This document shows positions 21,027 through 31,100 of a DNA stretch of 64,000 nucleotides, in pieces (the first letter of the stretch is position 1; each line of letters begins with the position of its first letter). The notes below the pieces were generated by a model, which was given only the letters and a program-made list of their open reading frames with translations, was not told the DNA's origin and did no database searches. The stretch lies in contig NZ_JACSRA010000016.1 of assembly GCF_014836335.1 (NCBI RefSeq), positions 29,771-93,770 on the forward strand, read 5' to 3'. The position numbers and the translations under genes were made by a program. Source of the DNA: Clostridium cibarium. GTDB taxonomy: Bacteria > Bacillota > Clostridia > Clostridiales > Clostridiaceae.

Positions 21027-24000
21027 ATGAATTATAGAAAAATTAAAAGAGCAATAGCACTTATAATAGTAACTCCTATATTTTCAGTTGTGGGATTTAC
21101 TATGCCAGCTAAAGGAGAGGTTTTGCCAAAGTATGCAAACAAAGTTGTAGAATCAAAGGAAGAGAAAGTCAAAGAACCCTACAACTACGCCAAGGCTTTT
21201 CAGTTATCTATGTACTTTTATGATGCAAATAAATGTGGCCAAGTAAATGGAAATGATAAACTAACTTATAGAGGAGATTGTCACTTAGATGATGCTAAAA
21301 TACCACTTGTACCTAGAGAAAATCAAGGAAAAGGGACAAACATGTCTAAAGAGTTTATCGATGCAAATATAGATACACTAGATCCAGATAAAGATGGTTG
21401 TGTTGATTTAAGTGGAGGGTATCATGATGCAGGTGACCATGTTAAATTTGGCCTACCACAAAGTTATTCAGCTTCAACTTTAGGTTGGGGGTATAATGAA
21501 TTTAAAGATGCCTATGCAAGAATTGGAGAGCAACAACATATAGAAGATATTTTAAGATGGTTTAATGATTATTTCTTAAAATCAACTTTTAGAGATAAGG
21601 ATGGAAATGTCGTAGCATTTGCTTATCAAGTAGGTGATGGAAATTCAGATCACTGTTATTGGGGATCACCAGAATTACAAACTACTGATAGACCAGCATA
21701 TTTTGCAACATCAGAGACTCCTGCCAGTGATCAAAGTGCAGGTGCGGCTGCTTCTTTAGCAATAAATTATTTAAACTTTAGGGATAAAGATGCAGAATAT
21801 GCAAATAAATGTTTAGATACAGCTAAAGCATTATATAAATTTGCACAAAATAATAGAGGCCTTGGTTTCTCAGGAGGATACTATAACTCAGGTGGAGATG
21901 AAGATGAACTTTCTTGGGCAGCAGTATGGCTAAATATTGCAACTGGAGAAAATTCTTATATAAATGACATAACATCTGTAGATGAAAGTGGAAATTATAC
22001 AGGTTATATTAAGAAGATTCTACACAGTAAAGCAGATTCATGGCAAAATATTTGGGTTCATTCTTGGGATACAGTTTGGGGGGGGGTATTTGCAAAACTT
22101 GCACCTATAACCAATGATCCAAACCATTGGTATTACTTTAGATGGAATGCAGAGTATTGGTCAGGTGTTCAACATGAAAGTTCAAGTGATGCAACTTATT
22201 TAAAACCAACACCAGGCAATTTTAGAGTAATAAGTACTTGGGGATCTGCAAGATATAATACAGCAGCTCAGCTTTGTGCTTTGGTCTACAATAAATACAA
22301 GCCTAATAAAGGATTTGTAGAATGGGCAAAATCACAAATGGATTATATTTTAGGAGATAATCCTTTAAATAGATGTTACGAAGTTGGATATTCAGAAAGC
22401 TCAGCTAAGTATCCACATCATAGAGCATCTCATGGATCAGTAACAAATAGTATGGAAAATCCAGTAGAATCAAAGCATACTTTATGGGGAGCTTTAGTTG
22501 GAGGACCAGATTTTGAAGATAAACATGAGGATGTTAGAACAAATTTTGTATATAATGAGGTAGCTATTGATTATAATGCAGCCTTTGTTGGAGCTCTTGC
22601 AGGACTTTATGATATATATGGTGAAGGGCAAGAGCCAGTAAAAAACTTCCCACCAAAGGAAGAAGATACTACACCTTTCTATACAACTGCAAAGGTTGAA
22701 CAGGAAAATAAGGAAAGAACTCAAGTAACAGTTAGGGTAAACAATGATACTGCTAATCCACCACATAAAGTATCAAACTTGAAAGCAAGATATTTCTTTA
22801 ATATTTCAGAAATGCAAAAAGCAGGACAAACTATTAAGGATTTAAGTGTTCAAGTAATGTATGATCAAGCCAAAACTCAGGATTCAGTTGCTACAGCAAT
22901 AAATGGACCATATGCTTACGATGAGGAAAATGGTGTTTATTATGTTGATATTGATTGGGATGGAGATAACTTTCATGGAACTAGAGAACTTCAATTTGCT
23001 TTAGTTGCAGCTCAGGATTCTAATTATACAACCCATTGGGATCCAAGTAATGATTGGAGTAGAACAGGGCTTTCAACTACTGACTTAACTAAAACTGATA
23101 ATATATCAGTGTATTTAGGTGAGAAAAAGGTATTTGGTACAGAACCAGCAAAAGCTGCAACAATAAATATTGTTACACCAACAGATAAACAAGAAATAGA
23201 TTATACTGGTGAAAATAAGAAACCAATAAATATAACTACAGATGTAAAGGCTAATGATGAAAAGATTGATTATGTAGAATTCTATGCAGATGATAAAAAG
23301 ATAGGAGAAGCAAAGGAAGAGCCATATTCGATTGAATACATTCCAGAAAGTGTTACTTCAGATATCTTTAATAAAGACGTAGTATTAACAGCAAAAGCAA
23401 TTACTACTACCGGAAAAGCTGTGTTAAGCAGTTCAGTTAACATTAAAGTTATTTATAAAATACCACCAGCACCAGTGGCCAATATAGTAATACCTGAAGA
23501 AGGAAAGATATTAGATGTAGCTTCAGCTGAAACAGAAACTGATATTAATATAGAACCTATTGATGAAAATTCTGATGTAGAAAAGATAGAAGTTTTTGCA
23601 AATGATGAAAAGATAGGTGAAGTATCTGGTAATAAGGGTACTGTAAAATATACAGCTCCTACAGATAGTAATTTACATGGATTGGTTAAAGTAAATATTA
23701 CTGCTACAGCAACCTTAAAGGATGGAAGTATAAAACCATGTGTTCCAGCTGAGCTAAAGTTAAAATATCCTGTAAGTTGCAGCTTAAATTTAGATATTAC
23801 AAAGAGTACAGATGATTCAACAGTAAATACAGTTGGCACTAATTATTTAATAACCAATACTGGAAGTGAAGCTGTAGATTTATCTAGGGCTAAGATACGT
23901 TATTATTTTAAGAGCGATTCTAAGGCAAGTCAAAAGTTCTTCAGTGATCATGCAAGTATGGTGTTTAGAACTTCACCATGGTATGTAGATGCCACAAGTA

Positions 24001-24242
24001 GCATTAAAGGAAAATTTGTTAAGCTAGAGAAGCCAACTGAAAATGCAGATACTTATTTAGAAATATCTTTTGAAGGTTTAAAATATTCTTTAGGAGCTAA
24101 TGGAACTATTGAATGTCAAACACGTTTTGCAAATGCAGATTGGTCTATGTTTAACCAAGAAGATGATTATTCATATAAGGATAATAACCATATCGTTTTA
24201 ATGTATGATGAGGTAGTTGTAAGTGGTGTTGAACCAGAATAG
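21027..24242 (+). CDS. Secreted GH9 endoglucanase with CBM3c, two Ig-like modules and CBM3b
   Basis: A processive-type cellulase (1071 aa). Order: signal peptide (about 1-30); GH9 catalytic domain (about 50-530) with the base/nucleophile aspartates Asp134 and Asp137 in HDAGDHVKFG and the acid Glu511 in NEVAIDYNAAF; a family 3c carbohydrate-binding module (about 545-705) that is part of the active cleft in this theme; two bacterial Ig-like modules (about 710-810 and 815-910); and a C-terminal CBM3 (about 915-1065). There is no dockerin, so it is a free enzyme rather than a cellulosome part. GGAGGTGAT lies 6 bases before ATG. A run of nine G at 22078-22086 lies within the catalytic domain; the frame is intact. 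Confidence 0.95.
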   Translation: MNYRKIKRAIALIIVTPIFSVVGFTMPAKGEVLPKYANKVVESKEEKVKEPYNYAKAFQLSMYFYDANKCGQVNGNDKLTYRGDCHLDDAKIPLVPRENQGKGTNMSKEFIDANIDTLDPDKDGCVDLSGGYHDAGDHVKFGLPQSYSASTLGWGYNEFKDAYARIGEQQHIEDILRWFNDYFLKSTFRDKDGNVVAFAYQVGDGNSDHCYWGSPELQTTDRPAYFATSETPASDQSAGAAASLAINYLNFRDKDAEYANKCLDTAKALYKFAQNNRGLGFSGGYYNSGGDEDELSWAAVWLNIATGENSYINDITSVDESGNYTGYIKKILHSKADSWQNIWVHSWDTVWGGVFAKLAPITNDPNHWYYFRWNAEYWSGVQHESSSDATYLKPTPGNFRVISTWGSARYNTAAQLCALVYNKYKPNKGFVEWAKSQMDYILGDNPLNRCYEVGYSESSAKYPHHRASHGSVTNSMENPVESKHTLWGALVGGPDFEDKHEDVRTNFVYNEVAIDYNAAFVGALAGLYDIYGEGQEPVKNFPPKEEDTTPFYTTAKVEQENKERTQVTVRVNNDTANPPHKVSNLKARYFFNISEMQKAGQTIKDLSVQVMYDQAKTQDSVATAINGPYAYDEENGVYYVDIDWDGDNFHGTRELQFALVAAQDSNYTTHWDPSNDWSRTGLSTTDLTKTDNISVYLGEKKVFGTEPAKAATINIVTPTDKQEIDYTGENKKPINITTDVKANDEKIDYVEFYADDKKIGEAKEEPYSIEYIPESVTSDIFNKDVVLTAKAITTTGKAVLSSSVNIKVIYKIPPAPVANIVIPEEGKILDVASAETETDINIEPIDENSDVEKIEVFANDEKIGEVSGNKGTVKYTAPTDSNLHGLVKVNITATATLKDGSIKPCVPAELKLKYPVSCSLNLDITKSTDDSTVNTVGTNYLITNTGSEAVDLSRAKIRYYFKSDSKASQKFFSDHASMVFRTSPWYVDATSSIKGKFVKLEKPTENADTYLEISFEGLKYSLGANGTIECQTRFANADWSMFNQEDDYSYKDNNHIVLMYDEVVVSGVEPE

Positions 24243-24258
24243 TATTTATTTAAGAAGT

Positions 24259-24289
24259 AGAGGACAAGTCATATGGCTGTCCTCTTTTT
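24259..24289 (+). terminator. Terminator after the cellulase gene
   Basis: An AGAGGACA/TGTCCTCT stem (24259-24285) with an AT-rich loop is followed by TTTTT, 17 bases after the stop. Confidence 0.85.
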
Positions 24290-24348
24290 GTGCATGTTTT
24301 GTTAGAAAAAGTGCAAATTATCTTATAATAAATGCTTTATAGAAATTT

Positions 24349-24384
24349 ATTATAAATAAGACATATTGTCGTCTTATTTATAAT
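24349..24384. promoter_or_regulatory. Perfect 14-base inverted repeat upstream of alkC
   Basis: Arms at 24349-24362 and 24371-24384 are exact reverse complements with an 8-base spacer, ending 35 bases before the alkC start. No T tract follows, so an operator or mRNA hairpin is more likely than a terminator. Confidence 0.5.
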
Positions 24385-24419
24385 GTTAAAATAATAATAC
24401 AATAAAGGAGGATATGATT

Positions 24420-25520
24420 ATGGGAGCACAGCTGAAAGACATATATAATGAAAAATTGTTACATGAATTTGGTGAAAAGGTTCATAATGTATATTGCAAA
24501 TTTGATCCAAAAGGTTTTACTGATGATATTATTACTGGTGATTGGGATAGTCTCCCACTAAAAGCAAGGATGAGACGAATCACAGAAACTTTAGGGCAAC
24601 ACCTTCCAATGAGTTATGGAGATGCACTAAATGTGCTTTTTTCAATTGATGAAAGCTGTATTGGGTTTCCATATCTGTTCTTTCCAGATTTTGTGGAGGT
24701 ATATGGTCAAGAAGAGAAATACTTGGAGCTTTCCATGAAAGCGTTGGAACGATTTACTCAAAGGTCTTCTTCGGAATTTGCGATAAGACCTTTTATAGTG
24801 AAGTATCCAGATCGTGTTATGAAACGTATGATGATTTGGGCAAAGCATCCCAATGAACATGTTAGACGCTTAGCTAGTGAAGGTAGTCGTCCACGACTAC
24901 CTTGGGGAATGGCTCTTCAAATATTTAAGAAAGATCCGTCACAGGTTATTAATATACTGGAACAGCTTAAGAATGATCCTTCACTTTATGTAAGAAAAAG
25001 TGTTGCTAACAATTTAAATGATATATCAAAAGATAATCCTATTGTTGTACTTGATATAGTGAAAAAATGGATTAATATAAATCCCTATACAGATTGGATT
25101 TTGCGAAAGGGATGTCGTACTTTGATTAGAAATGGGAATCTGGAAGCCATGAAACTGTTTGGCTACACAAACTTTTTAGCTGAAAAGTTGCAGATTACAG
25201 AAGCGTCAATTTCCCTGGGGTTATCTAGTATAAAGATTGGAGAAAGCTGTGAGTTTAGATATGAACTTGATATTCCAAAGTGTGAATCGGCACATATTAG
25301 AATTGAATATGGAATTGACTTTGTGAAGGCAAGAGGAAATAAATCACGGAAACTATTCTTGTTGTCGGATAAGACTGTAGAGGGAGGAGCACATATTAGC
25401 GGTATTAAGATACACAGTTTTGCTGATTTAACCACCCGACGTCATTATCCTGGTGAACATAGAATTGCTTTACTGATCAATGGACAGGAGAAAGCATATA
25501 CAATACTTAAAATAATTTAA
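24420..25520 (+). CDS. alkC: AlkC-type DNA alkylation repair glycosylase
   Basis: A HEAT-like repeat DNA glycosylase of the AlkC/AlkD superfamily, which removes cationic alkylated bases such as 3-methyladenine without flipping the base. The family block ASEGSRPRLPWG (near residue 155) and following helical pairs (NDPSLYVRKSVANNLNDI) are clear. The last roughly 100 residues (from about 265) look like the Ig-like domain known in AlkC. Length is 366 aa. ATG 24420 is preferred over ATG 24414 because AAAGGAGG lies 7 bases before it. Codon choice is richer in CGT/CGA arginine and G/C third positions than the neighbours, which may reflect transfer. The CDP-alcohol phosphatidyltransferase follows 55 bases later. 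Confidence 0.88.
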   Translation: MGAQLKDIYNEKLLHEFGEKVHNVYCKFDPKGFTDDIITGDWDSLPLKARMRRITETLGQHLPMSYGDALNVLFSIDESCIGFPYLFFPDFVEVYGQEEKYLELSMKALERFTQRSSSEFAIRPFIVKYPDRVMKRMMIWAKHPNEHVRRLASEGSRPRLPWGMALQIFKKDPSQVINILEQLKNDPSLYVRKSVANNLNDISKDNPIVVLDIVKKWININPYTDWILRKGCRTLIRNGNLEAMKLFGYTNFLAEKLQITEASISLGLSSIKIGESCEFRYELDIPKCESAHIRIEYGIDFVKARGNKSRKLFLLSDKTVEGGAHISGIKIHSFADLTTRRHYPGEHRIALLINGQEKAYTILKII

Positions 25521-25575
25521 GATTAATAAATAGATTACTTACATATATAGTGTTTTAATTTTTGGAGGTAGCAAA

Positions 25576-26106
25576 ATGAAAAGTATATCCAATATCATAT
25601 CTTTATTAAGAATATTGTTGTCTGTAATCCTGTTCTTTTTAAAACCATTTAGCATATTGTTTTGGATTGTATATTCTGCATGTGGATTTAGTGATATTAT
25701 TGATGGATATATTGCAAGAAAAATTAATTCAGTTAGTAGACTTGGAAGCTTTCTTGATAGTGTTGGAGATGTTGTCTTTTTTGCGATTTTTAGTATTATT
25801 TTTTTAGCAAAAATCATAATTCCGATGAAGATATGGATATGGGTAATATTCATCGCTGTTAGTAAAATTGCTTCAATTATTATCTCATACCGCAAATTTC
25901 ATGAATTTGTTATACTTCATACTTATGCCAATAAAGCAACAGGGTTTCTTTTATTTATTTTTCCATTTGCATATATATTTTTAAATATAAATATTTCAAG
26001 TTATATAATTTGTATTATAGCAAGTTTAGCTACAATTGAAGAATTAATTATACATTTGGAGTCTAAAGAATTATTAAGAGATATCAAAGGAATATTTTTC
26101 AGTTAA
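25576..26106 (+). CDS. CDP-alcohol phosphatidyltransferase family protein
   Basis: A 176-aa membrane enzyme joining a CDP-activated lipid to an alcohol in phospholipid synthesis. The full catalytic motif is present: DG-x2-AR-x8-G-x3-D-x3-D in DGYIARKINSVSRLG-SFLD-SVGD, starting at Asp44. Hydrophobic segments surround it. It is PgsA-like in size but lacks features that tell phosphatidylglycerophosphate synthase from other members, so no symbol is given. TGGAGG lies 8 bases before ATG. It could share a transcript with alkC. Confidence 0.85.
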   Translation: MKSISNIISLLRILLSVILFFLKPFSILFWIVYSACGFSDIIDGYIARKINSVSRLGSFLDSVGDVVFFAIFSIIFLAKIIIPMKIWIWVIFIAVSKIASIIISYRKFHEFVILHTYANKATGFLLFIFPFAYIFLNINISSYIICIIASLATIEELIIHLESKELLRDIKGIFFS

Positions 26107-26154
26107 CAGCACAGCTAGAAAGTTCAAAGGAAATAATTTGCACTGCATAGTTAG

Positions 26155-26180
26155 AAAATAGATTAATTAATCTATTTTTT
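26155..26180 (+). terminator. Terminator of the phosphatidyltransferase gene
   Basis: A 24-base palindrome (26155-26178) followed by more T lies 48 bases after the stop. It overlaps the stop codon of the convergent TerC gene. Confidence 0.6.
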
Positions 26181-26990
26181 TCTAGTAAGCATTATAGATA
26201 TTATTACACTAACAGTAAGAATAAATATAATTATAAAGATTGAAATAGCTACAGGTATATGGTACATAAAAGAAATACCAAGCTTTATTCCTGTAAATAT
26301 AAGTATTAGACCTACTCCGTACTTAACATATTCAAATGTGCTATGGAGTTTTTCTAAAAGAAAATATAAATTTCTAAGTCCCAATATTGCAAGAATGTTT
26401 GAGGAATATACAATTAAGGGATCAGTTGTTATTGCAAATATTGCTGGTATTGAATCTATTGCAAAGAGTACGTCAGATCCTTCTATTAGAAATAGTAAGG
26501 CAAATAATGGTGTTGCATGAAGTACATTATTTATCCTTATAAAAAATTTTTCTCCATGGAGATCTTCAGTGACTGGCATTATTTTTTTAAGGATATTAAT
26601 TAATTTGCTGTTTTCAAAAGATACATCATCTTCATTGTTAATCATAATTTTTATACCGCTAAAAATAAGCAATATACCAAAGATATTTAGAATCCACTTA
26701 AAGTTACTTATTACAGCAATACCTAGCATTACAAATATAAACCTTAATATAATTGCTCCTAAAATACCATAACGCAAAACTCTTTTTTGATATTTTGGGA
26801 TTATGCCAAAATTTGAAAATATCAATAAAAATAAAAAGAGATTATCAACACTAAGGCTTAGTTCTATAATATATCCACCAAGAAATTCTAAAGCTTTAGT
26901 TGAGCCTAAATAAAACCAAATGATTATATTAATTATTAAAGCTACACAGGTAATTAATAAAAATTTATATAAGTGTTTTTTAGTAGACAT
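26172..26990 (-). CDS. TerC family integral membrane protein
   Basis: A 272-aa protein with about eight membrane segments and the TerC hallmarks: acidic intramembrane motifs LSLSVDNLFLFLLIF near residue 45 and VLFAIDSIPAIFAIT near residue 170. TerC/Alx proteins are linked to tellurite resistance and, more recently, to manganese export, including metal loading of secreted enzymes. Which role applies here cannot be told. GAGGAG lies 8 bases before ATG. It is convergent with the phosphatidyltransferase gene and stands alone. Confidence 0.9.
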   Translation of the reverse strand: MSTKKHLYKFLLITCVALIINIIIWFYLGSTKALEFLGGYIIELSLSVDNLFLFLLIFSNFGIIPKYQKRVLRYGILGAIILRFIFVMLGIAVISNFKWILNIFGILLIFSGIKIMINNEDDVSFENSKLINILKKIMPVTEDLHGEKFFIRINNVLHATPLFALLFLIEGSDVLFAIDSIPAIFAITTDPLIVYSSNILAILGLRNLYFLLEKLHSTFEYVKYGVGLILIFTGIKLGISFMYHIPVAISIFIIIFILTVSVIISIMLTRKK

Positions 26991-27112
26991 TATTTTCTCT
27001 CCTCTATCTTTAAATTTTCAAATTGGACTTATATATAGTTTATCCAAATAAAAAAAATAAATGTAAAGATGAGGAGAAAGTAAACACTAGTAGAACTTTT
27101 GAAATGTATGAA

Positions 27113-27676
27113 TTAATTAAGTACTTTTTTTAGCTTTTTTTGTAAGCTTATTTTTCTATTGTTGACTGTAGAACAAGGCATGTTCTTCCAATTCGCGTAA
27201 GATTTTAAACTATTTTGCTTAAGCATATTAAAAACTAAAAGCTCCTTTTCTGGAGGAGTTAGGGTATCTATTAATTGAAAGAAGTTAGAAGAACTATATT
27301 TATAGTTTAGATTATCTTCAAAAGAACTAAAGAAGTTAGCATTTAGTGAACTAAGGTCACCGTCAAAGGTAAGTGTATTTATTCCTTGAACTTGCTTAGT
27401 TATATTAGATTTTTTTACAATAGCATAAATGGAATTTTTTATAGCATTAGTAGCGTAAGCAACAAATCTATGAGATACAGGATTGTACATTTCTATTGCA
27501 TGAAGTAATGTTATATAACATTCATTTTGGATATCTTCGAAATCATACCCATCTATAAATGCTTTACTAGAAAAGTTAATAATAAAAGGAGTAAATTCAC
27601 TAATTAAATTTTCTTTAGATTTAATATCACCTGATTTACATAATGATACAAGGGATTCGATGTAATCATAGTTCAT
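27113..27676 (-). CDS. Small sigma-70 family RNA polymerase sigma factor
   Basis: A 187-aa protein with a sigma region 2 (about 40-90, DFEDIQNECYITLLHAIEMY followed by FVAYATNAIKNSIY) and a region 4 helix-turn-helix (about 135-187, LTPPEKELLVFNML). Regions 1 and 3 are missing, as in ECF and clostridial toxin-type sigma factors. No anti-sigma gene is adjacent. A sigma-A-like promoter lies about 115-140 bases upstream and the long leader contains inverted repeats (27714-27762). GGAGG lies 6 bases before ATG. Its regulon is unknown; the divergent RCC1-protein gene is the nearest candidate target. Confidence 0.82.
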   Translation of the reverse strand: MNYDYIESLVSLCKSGDIKSKENLISEFTPFIINFSSKAFIDGYDFEDIQNECYITLLHAIEMYNPVSHRFVAYATNAIKNSIYAIVKKSNITKQVQGINTLTFDGDLSSLNANFFSSFEDNLNYKYSSSNFFQLIDTLTPPEKELLVFNMLKQNSLKSYANWKNMPCSTVNNRKISLQKKLKKVLN

Positions 27677-27713
27677 AGGGCGCCTCCGTTAAAAAAGATT
27701 TATAAATGATAAT

Positions 27714-27776
27714 AGGTATAAAAGTAACTGGCCATGGCTACTTCTATACCTAAGATCTTAGGAATTATATACCTAA
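27714..27776 (-). promoter_or_regulatory. Structured 5' leader of the sigma factor gene
   Basis: The leader carries an imperfect inverted repeat with arms at 27714-27720 and 27745-27751 plus matching inner bases, a perfect 14-base palindrome at 27749-27762 that overlaps the right arm, and a second TATACCTAA copy at 27768-27776. The elements are mutually exclusive as hairpins, so the leader could switch between folds or bind a regulator. Confidence 0.45.
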
Positions 27777-27790
27777 ATATTTACATATTT

Positions 27791-27819
27791 ATATTATCAG
27801 TAAAAGGTATGAATGTCAA
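27791..27819 (-). promoter_or_regulatory. Promoter of the sigma factor gene
   Basis: A consensus TTGACA (minus strand, 27814-27819), a 17-base spacer and TAATAT lie 115 bases before the start codon. Confidence 0.5.
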
Positions 27820-27923
27820 TAAGTTACAAAATAATAATGTTTCATACAAGCAATTTCAGCTTGATCTATTAGCATTTATACATATATGCGCTATACTTTA
27901 AGGTGTTTTCAAAATCTAGAATA

Positions 27924-28014
27924 TTAAAAACAGCCAAGGCCTTTTAGGTCACTTTTCGTTGCTAAATGCATAAATGAAATTTCAGGTAGAGTACCATTTA
28001 CGCCTCTTTTTTTG
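27924..28014 (-). other. Possible remnant of a short coding element
   Basis: On the minus strand an open stretch reads GVNGTLPEISFMHLAT then KSDLKGLGCF and a stop. It has no RBS and no good start codon. Its composition looks more coding-like than the AT-rich flanks, so it may be a decayed gene or part of an intergenic repeat. Nothing else was seen in the gap 27820-28045. Confidence 0.3.
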
Positions 28015-28045
28015 TGAAACTTATTCTCTTATATGAATATAGAAT

Positions 28046-28074
28046 TTGAATAAAATATTTATCTAATATATACT
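28046..28074 (+). promoter_or_regulatory. Promoter of the RCC1-repeat gene
   Basis: TTGAAT (28046-28051), a 17-base spacer and TATACT (28069-28074) lie 45 bases before the start codon. Confidence 0.5.
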
Positions 28075-28118
28075 ATAAATGTAAAAAATATACGGAATGA
28101 AAATAAGGGGGAAGAATA

Positions 28119-31100
28119 ATGAAATTTTTTATGAAAAAAATAAAATCTAAACTAATAAAAAATTTAGTTTTAATGACTATATTAGGAATTGTAGGTGGAT
28201 GTACTGCTATGTTTCAGAGTCCTATTTATGTTAAAGCTTCAGAAAATGCAAGTACATACGAATCTGAAATAAAAGAAGTAGGCATGAGTGAAAATAATAC
28301 TATAGTAGTTAGAGCTGATGGAACGGCATGGGGCTGTGGAGCTAATGATAATTATGAATTAGGGACAGGCTACAGGGAAATGGATGTTTGTTATTATTAC
28401 AAAGTTCAGTCTAAGATACCAATTGATAATGTAAAAGATGTAAAGTGTGCTTCAAAATATACAGTATTCCTTAAAAATGATGGAACAGTATATGAATGTG
28501 GTGATGATCAGTATGGATTTCAATATTCATACTATCCTGGAATAACAACTCCAATGCAAAGTTCTATAAAAGATGTAACAGATATAGCTTGTGGTTCTAA
28601 CCATTCAATATTTATAAAAAAAGATGGAACGGTATGGGCCTGTGGAAATAATGATAAGGGGCAAATAGGAAATGAGATTAATAATACTACTCCAGATGGA
28701 GATATAATTATTCATATGGGTGGGCCCCATGAGATTGGCATAGAAAATGTAAAAAAGGTTGCTTGTGGGTCTGATTATACAATATTTATAAAGAATGATG
28801 GAACAGTGTGGGGCTGTGGTGCTAATGATAAAGGACAATTAGGATTAGGAAATACTACAAATCAAACTACAATAGTAAAAATACCAATAGAAGATGTAAA
28901 GGATGTTAAGTGCGGCTCCGATCATACAATATTTATAAAGAATGATGGAACAATATGGGGCACAGGATATAATGAAAAAGGACAGCTAGGAATAGAAAAT
29001 TATATAAACCAATTTACACCAGTAAAAATATCAATGGAGAATGTAAAAGATATTAGTTGTGGTGCTAATCATACAATAATAGTAAAAAATGATGGGACAG
29101 TATGGGCCTCAGGATATAATAATAATGGACAGTTAGGATATAATTGGGATGATACACATTATAAATTTTTTCAGATATCTATAGATAAGGTAAAAAGAAT
29201 TATATGTGGTGGTGATCATAGTGTTTTTATAAAGGATAATGGTGAGATTTGGGCTTCAGGAAGTAATGCTCATGGAGAATTAGGACTAGGAGATACTGCT
29301 AATTCTAAAGAAACTTCACCTATAAATATAACAAATGCATGGTATTTAGGGGCAAGGTATATATTAAATAAAACTGATAATAATTTATCTTATTTCAATG
29401 AATATGGTTCTTTAGCTACTATGATTTATGGTAAATCAGATTATGACGAAAATAAACCAATAGGTTATAAATTTGATGATTATAGCCTTGATATGAAGAG
29501 CCTAGTGCGTAATGGAACAGACCCAACAATAAAAGAAGTATTACCAGATGGGTCAGCTGTTACTATTGATAAGGATGGTATTTTAAAATATTTTGGAGGT
29601 TTTGTTCAAGAAAGTTTGCGTGTACAACCTAGGTACGATCTTGTTGAGTATGGTGCTGTTTGTCCTAAAGTTGATGATAATTCCATATTAAATGGTAAAG
29701 TAGTTGATAAAGTAAAATATGGAATGGTTGAGCAAACTCCTGTTGTTATGTTTTATATTAAAGATGGATCTGTCTTTTATTTTATTCCGGAAAATACAGT
29801 ATCAGGGGGAGGAATTAGTTGGGTTGGATCAGGTAACAAAAATCCTAATCAAATAAAAGTGTTGCCACTAAAACAAAAGGAGTTTGTTAAAACAACTGTT
29901 TACAAAGATAAAAGTGCAAAAGCATTATTCTTCTTATTTCAAAAGGTAAATGGAGATTTAGTGTACTTTGATTCTAATAACAATGAAGTTTCTACTGGTG
30001 TTAATATGGGTAATGTTCTTCAAATAATTCCTTGCACTTTGAATAATTCAACTATATATTTAATGAAAGATGGAACTTTGAAATATTTAAATGATAAAGG
30101 AAAAGCAACAGATATTACCTTGCCAAATGGAACTTCAGTTCAAGGTGTGTTATCCAATAAGTTTATTAAAATGAGTGATGGATTAATTTATACTCTTAAT
30201 AATAATACTTTGGGAACTACTAATATATTAGAGAGTGAAATAAAAACAGCTGTGAATAATATTATTTGGATGAAAAATGGTATAGTTCAAACTGTAGATA
30301 ATGATGGGAAAATTACAGTTTTAACTAATGTAAATGGAGCTTTAATTAAAGAGATTAGGGCTTTTGATAATAATAATGCCTTTATTGTAAATCAAGATAA
30401 TACCACTTATGGAGTTGGAAGTTTAATTAATGGTGTTGATTTAAAGAGTAAGAATATTAACTATGATAATATAGGAACTTTTATATCAAATAATGATAAT
30501 TCAAATCAGATGAAATTAATAATAATGAAAAATGGAGCAGTTTATGCATGTTCTTCAAATTTTAAAAGATCTGAGAAGATAGCTTTTGGTGGTAATGTTT
30601 TAGAAGGATTTCAAGAGAAATCATTAAATGAAGCAAAAGAGGCAGTAGATAAAGCAGAATCAAGGAAGTTACAAGAAGACGTAACAGCAGCTCAGCAATT
30701 GGTAACAGCGTTATCAAATGAAAATGACAAAACTGCGCTGCAAAATAGGTTGAATGCAATACAAATATCTGACACTTCTCAAGTACAATTAGATAATGCA
30801 AAGAGTGCAGTAGAGAAAGCGGAATCAAGTAAGTTGCAAGAAGATGTAACAGCAGCTCAAAATCTAGTAGATGCTTTAGAAAACAGTAGAGAAAAAACTG
30901 GACTGCTAGTAAGAGTATATGTAGTGCAAGTGTACATTAATAATGTGGCTGATGCTACAACTAAAGTAGCAAATGCAGAAAAGACTAAAACACAAGCTAA
31001 TGTTGATGCAGCACAAGCTTCCATTAAGTTATTACCTATGGGAGATAATAATAGAACTTCATTACAAAGTAGATTAGATGCAGTGCAGGCACATATTACT

